Assembly: GCA_005408345.1 (NCBI GenBank)
Contig: SEMN01000201.1
Coordinates: 1 to 64,000 of the forward strand
Source of the DNA: Macquaria australasica
Taxonomy: Eukaryota > Chordata > Actinopteri > Centrarchiformes > Percichthyidae
Length of the DNA stretch: 64,000 nucleotides
Direction: 5' to 3'
In this document: in pieces, positions 61,406 through 64,000 of the stretch
How the letters are laid out: each line of letters opens with the position of its first letter
Numbering within the stretch: the first letter of the stretch is position 1
Position numbers and translations under genes: made by a program
The notes under the pieces: generated by a model
What the model was told of the DNA's origin: nothing
The model's database searches: none
The model's input: the letters and a program-made list of their open reading frames with translations, nothing else

Positions 61406-64000
61406 CTAGAACAGAAACAGGGTCACAGAGTAAGGGCGCCTTAAGCAACTCAAATTTATTTCCAATCTATCACAAACTGGCAGCACCAGTTACAAATTAA
61501 GGTTATTTTAAAAAGCTCTGGCCTTCAATAATTATTTTATTTATTAGTTTTAATTTAATAATTTCTGAAATGTCATTGTCATTACAATAATAGAGCTTGA
61601 AATTCTATTAAAATAACTAAACGATTTTGATTTTGAGAAGTAACAAAATTGTGAGTAAGGAGGTAAAGTAAGTAGGAGGAATTTGCATGTTTCCTCGCTC
61701 TCACAATCTAGACTGCTTTGACCATAAACTCATTACATCCTGTTGCAAAACAGATTCTTCTTCTTGCTTCTTTTAAACCATAAAGTAAGCCAGACCTTTC
61801 ACAAAACCAAACCCAGCAATGCACAACACAATAATGCAGCGAATTTGCTTTGATAATGTCGCAATATCAATATGATAGTGACTTTATTGCCAGATATTTA
61901 CCACTAAAGTATTTCTAAATACCAAAATATTATATGATAACTGAGATTGCATGTGAGTGATTGTGAGTTTGTTGATAAAGAAAGCATATTTCAATTGCAC
62001 TAAAGGCTTTCTGTATTATGGCTATAACCAAGCAGCAAAAACAGCGGCTTTGTGTAGAAGACAATGTGGAGATGCCTTAAGATGCAGTTCCTCTAATGGC
62101 AGCAAGATGTTAGCACCAAAAATATATTCGACTGTATTGAAGTCAACAGGAAAGATCCCAATCTTTTCTACAAACACAAAGTTTTCTTCCATGAGATGAT
62201 GTAAGGACAGTTAAGCTGCTAGCTGTGGTGTTTACCACACTTCTGTTCAAACTGGGATATTGTGGCTCCAAAAAACTGACAAGATGGCAGCGGGCATAGA
62301 AGTTATGAATCTCAAAATGTCCCTTTTGAAATCTGTGGGTGAAGTCAAAGATGTTACATTGATATTTTTCTACAGTCCACAGTCACAAAAGTTTGTTGCT
62401 CAGCTCCATACATGACACTGCATGATTTAAAGAGGGAAGTGTGTCTTCTGCAATAGTCAAACACACTTGCAAAGACTACCAGACTCTGTGAGTGTGTGTG
62501 AGGACACTTTGTCTTTGAAGAGACCACTTTTTCTGAAAATGTCTGTGGTTCATCCTTAACTTGGATCTGTCACAGACTGAAGCCAGTCCTCGAACAGTTT
62601 TCCATCAACCATGACGATAACCCACGCAATTTAATGACATCAGTGAATGGTCAGGATACTTTAAAAAAAAAAATCTTCTAAAGAACCCTTGATCTTTAAG
62701 TATAATACTCACAATTGCATACAATTCTTCATTTAAAAGGACTGATCTAGAAATCATTGCAGATTTGGCATCCACATTTCTGCACAGTGACCAAGCAAGG
62801 CAGTAACACTTAGCAATAAAGTACAAAATGGCTTTGAGGAGCCGGACCTCACTCAGTTTCTGTGTCATCCCAGACCACATGTGTAATTCCCACAAGGAGG
62901 AGAATATGTCAAAGAGTCTGCCAGAATGGAGCTGATGTTGAGTGCATTTCAACAAGAACAGCAATTTTACATTTCAACAGCTAGAAGTCTCAGGGTTTTT
63001 CTTCCCAAACTGATGTCAACTGGGGTCATAGGCTAAATATTTTATATTGTCATAAATGTTAAAATAAAGTTTTAACATCCTGCTAGATAGATAGCTGCAT
63101 CTAAAGAGGTGTTATGGAATGCCAAAGCAGCAATGTCAGGAGACATCCACATAATTTCAGCACAATGCGATTATCTGACTTGTTGCTGTCAACACTGTAA
63201 ATTTCCTGGTCTGGTTGTTGAATGGTTAGCTATTCCAGTGGGGCAGGAGAAACAGCCAAGAAAATACATCACACTGTACATGTCGAAATTGTGCTCATCT
63301 GGGACACAAATGACCAGAAATAAAAATGGGGTTGGATATTAAGAAAAGACCTCAAACCAGCGTCAATCAATACACAACAATATATTCTCTGATTGTTAAA
63401 AAATGTGCTGTGTACATGTGATGAGGTGTAGTATAGATTTCTGAATATGAGATATATTATCTAAGATTGTCAGGTGGTTCTGATGTGAGGTGCTAAGCCA
63501 TTGTTTGACACCTTAAGATACGTATATTCTCCTCAACAGGTGTCCGTACCTGCTCCCAATAGGTATTACCTCCTTGGATTCCCATAGTTTTGACTGACAG
63601 CCAGTGAGGCATAGAAAAGCTTGGGGGTGGGAGAGCAGAAATTCAAACACAGTAAAAAAACAGGGTTCCTTTCTGTTTGAAAAAAAAAGAGTCAGCAGTG
63701 CATGAAGCAGACTGAAAGGCATTTCAGACTGTGCTTAAAACACATGTCAATTTATAAGCTCAGCATCAGGGACTATATTCCTCTGTATATGTCCTAGTAA
63801 CCAAACACATTTCAACAGATTTTTTCCCAAACTGAGACAAACAGTCTCTCAATCCCTGTTCCGCCTCCACAAAGAGGCTGGGGGTGTGAGGATGACTCAC
63901 TCAGGCCACTATGGTATTAGTTACACTGATTTTGGTTTTGTATGTGTACACGACGGCCCCATATTTCATAATAACCAATCGCAGGTCCTCGGCCAAACGT
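61406..64000 (-). other. intron 5' of helix exon 1 (incomplete)
   Basis: No collagen exon, promoter or recognisable repeat was found. An open frame of 119 codons on the minus strand at 62605-62964 resembles nothing I know and is probably chance. Confidence 0.7.

Noticed and set aside
62605..62964. 119-codon open frame on the minus strand
   Set aside because: Not recognised, no splice or promoter context, contains many Cys/Leu/Phe codons as in random AT-rich frames, and lies inside a collagen intron.
1..64000. CRISPR arrays, bacterial operons, prophage or viral genes
   Set aside because: No direct-repeat/spacer arrays, ribosome-binding sites or phage-like genes; the sequence is vertebrate intronic DNA throughout.

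Overview
The window is vertebrate genomic DNA, almost certainly from a ray-finned (percomorph-like) fish. It carries tiny Gly-X-Y collagen exons in an intron-rich gene, abundant (CA)n/(TG)n microsatellites, a tRNA-derived SINE with target-site duplication, Tc1-type terminal inverted repeats and several interspersed families familiar from teleost genomes. Nothing bacterial, viral or plasmid-like was seen.

One gene explains all convincing coding sequence. It is a clade-C fibrillar collagen on the minus strand, best assigned as col24a1 (collagen type XXIV alpha-1). I could place 47 consecutive helix exons from 61405 down to 2326. All are phase 0, start with a Gly codon and have GT..AG borders. 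Sizes are 31 x 54 bp, 9 x 45 bp, 5 x 108 bp, one 63 bp and one 57 bp, giving 2739 bp or 913 codons. Concatenated, they run without a visible gap against the human type XXIV helix as I remember it, from the conserved N-terminal imperfection (GDPGLSPGQ...) to about 35 residues before the end of the helix. The signal peptide, N-propeptide and first helix exons lie beyond position 64000. The last helix exon(s) and the C-propeptide lie to the left of position 1. Comparison with human sequences is from memory, not a search.

Layout in transcript order (right to left): 61406-64000 is upstream intron; 61.4-51.1 kb holds helix exons 1-9; 46.3-51.1 kb is the longest intron; 46.3-37.7 kb holds exons 10-19; 34.5-26.0 kb holds exons 20-26; 25.9-21.9 kb is an intron with a Tc1-type element and long (AT)n tracts; 21.9-8.1 kb holds exons 27-42; 8.1-4.6 kb is an intron with a SINE and a cluster of RUNX core motifs; 4.6-2.3 kb holds exons 43-47; 1-2325 is intron.

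The most useful points for a second look are: two helix imperfections conserved with mammalian type XXIV; a GLPGER integrin-type motif and two RGD tripeptides in the helix; microsatellites placed directly at splice sites (a (TG)mTn acceptor, a long UG repeat next to a donor, CT repeats as polypyrimidine tracts); the RUNX-motif cluster; and well-delimited mobile elements. I found no second gene on either strand and no sign of an undescribed multi-gene system.
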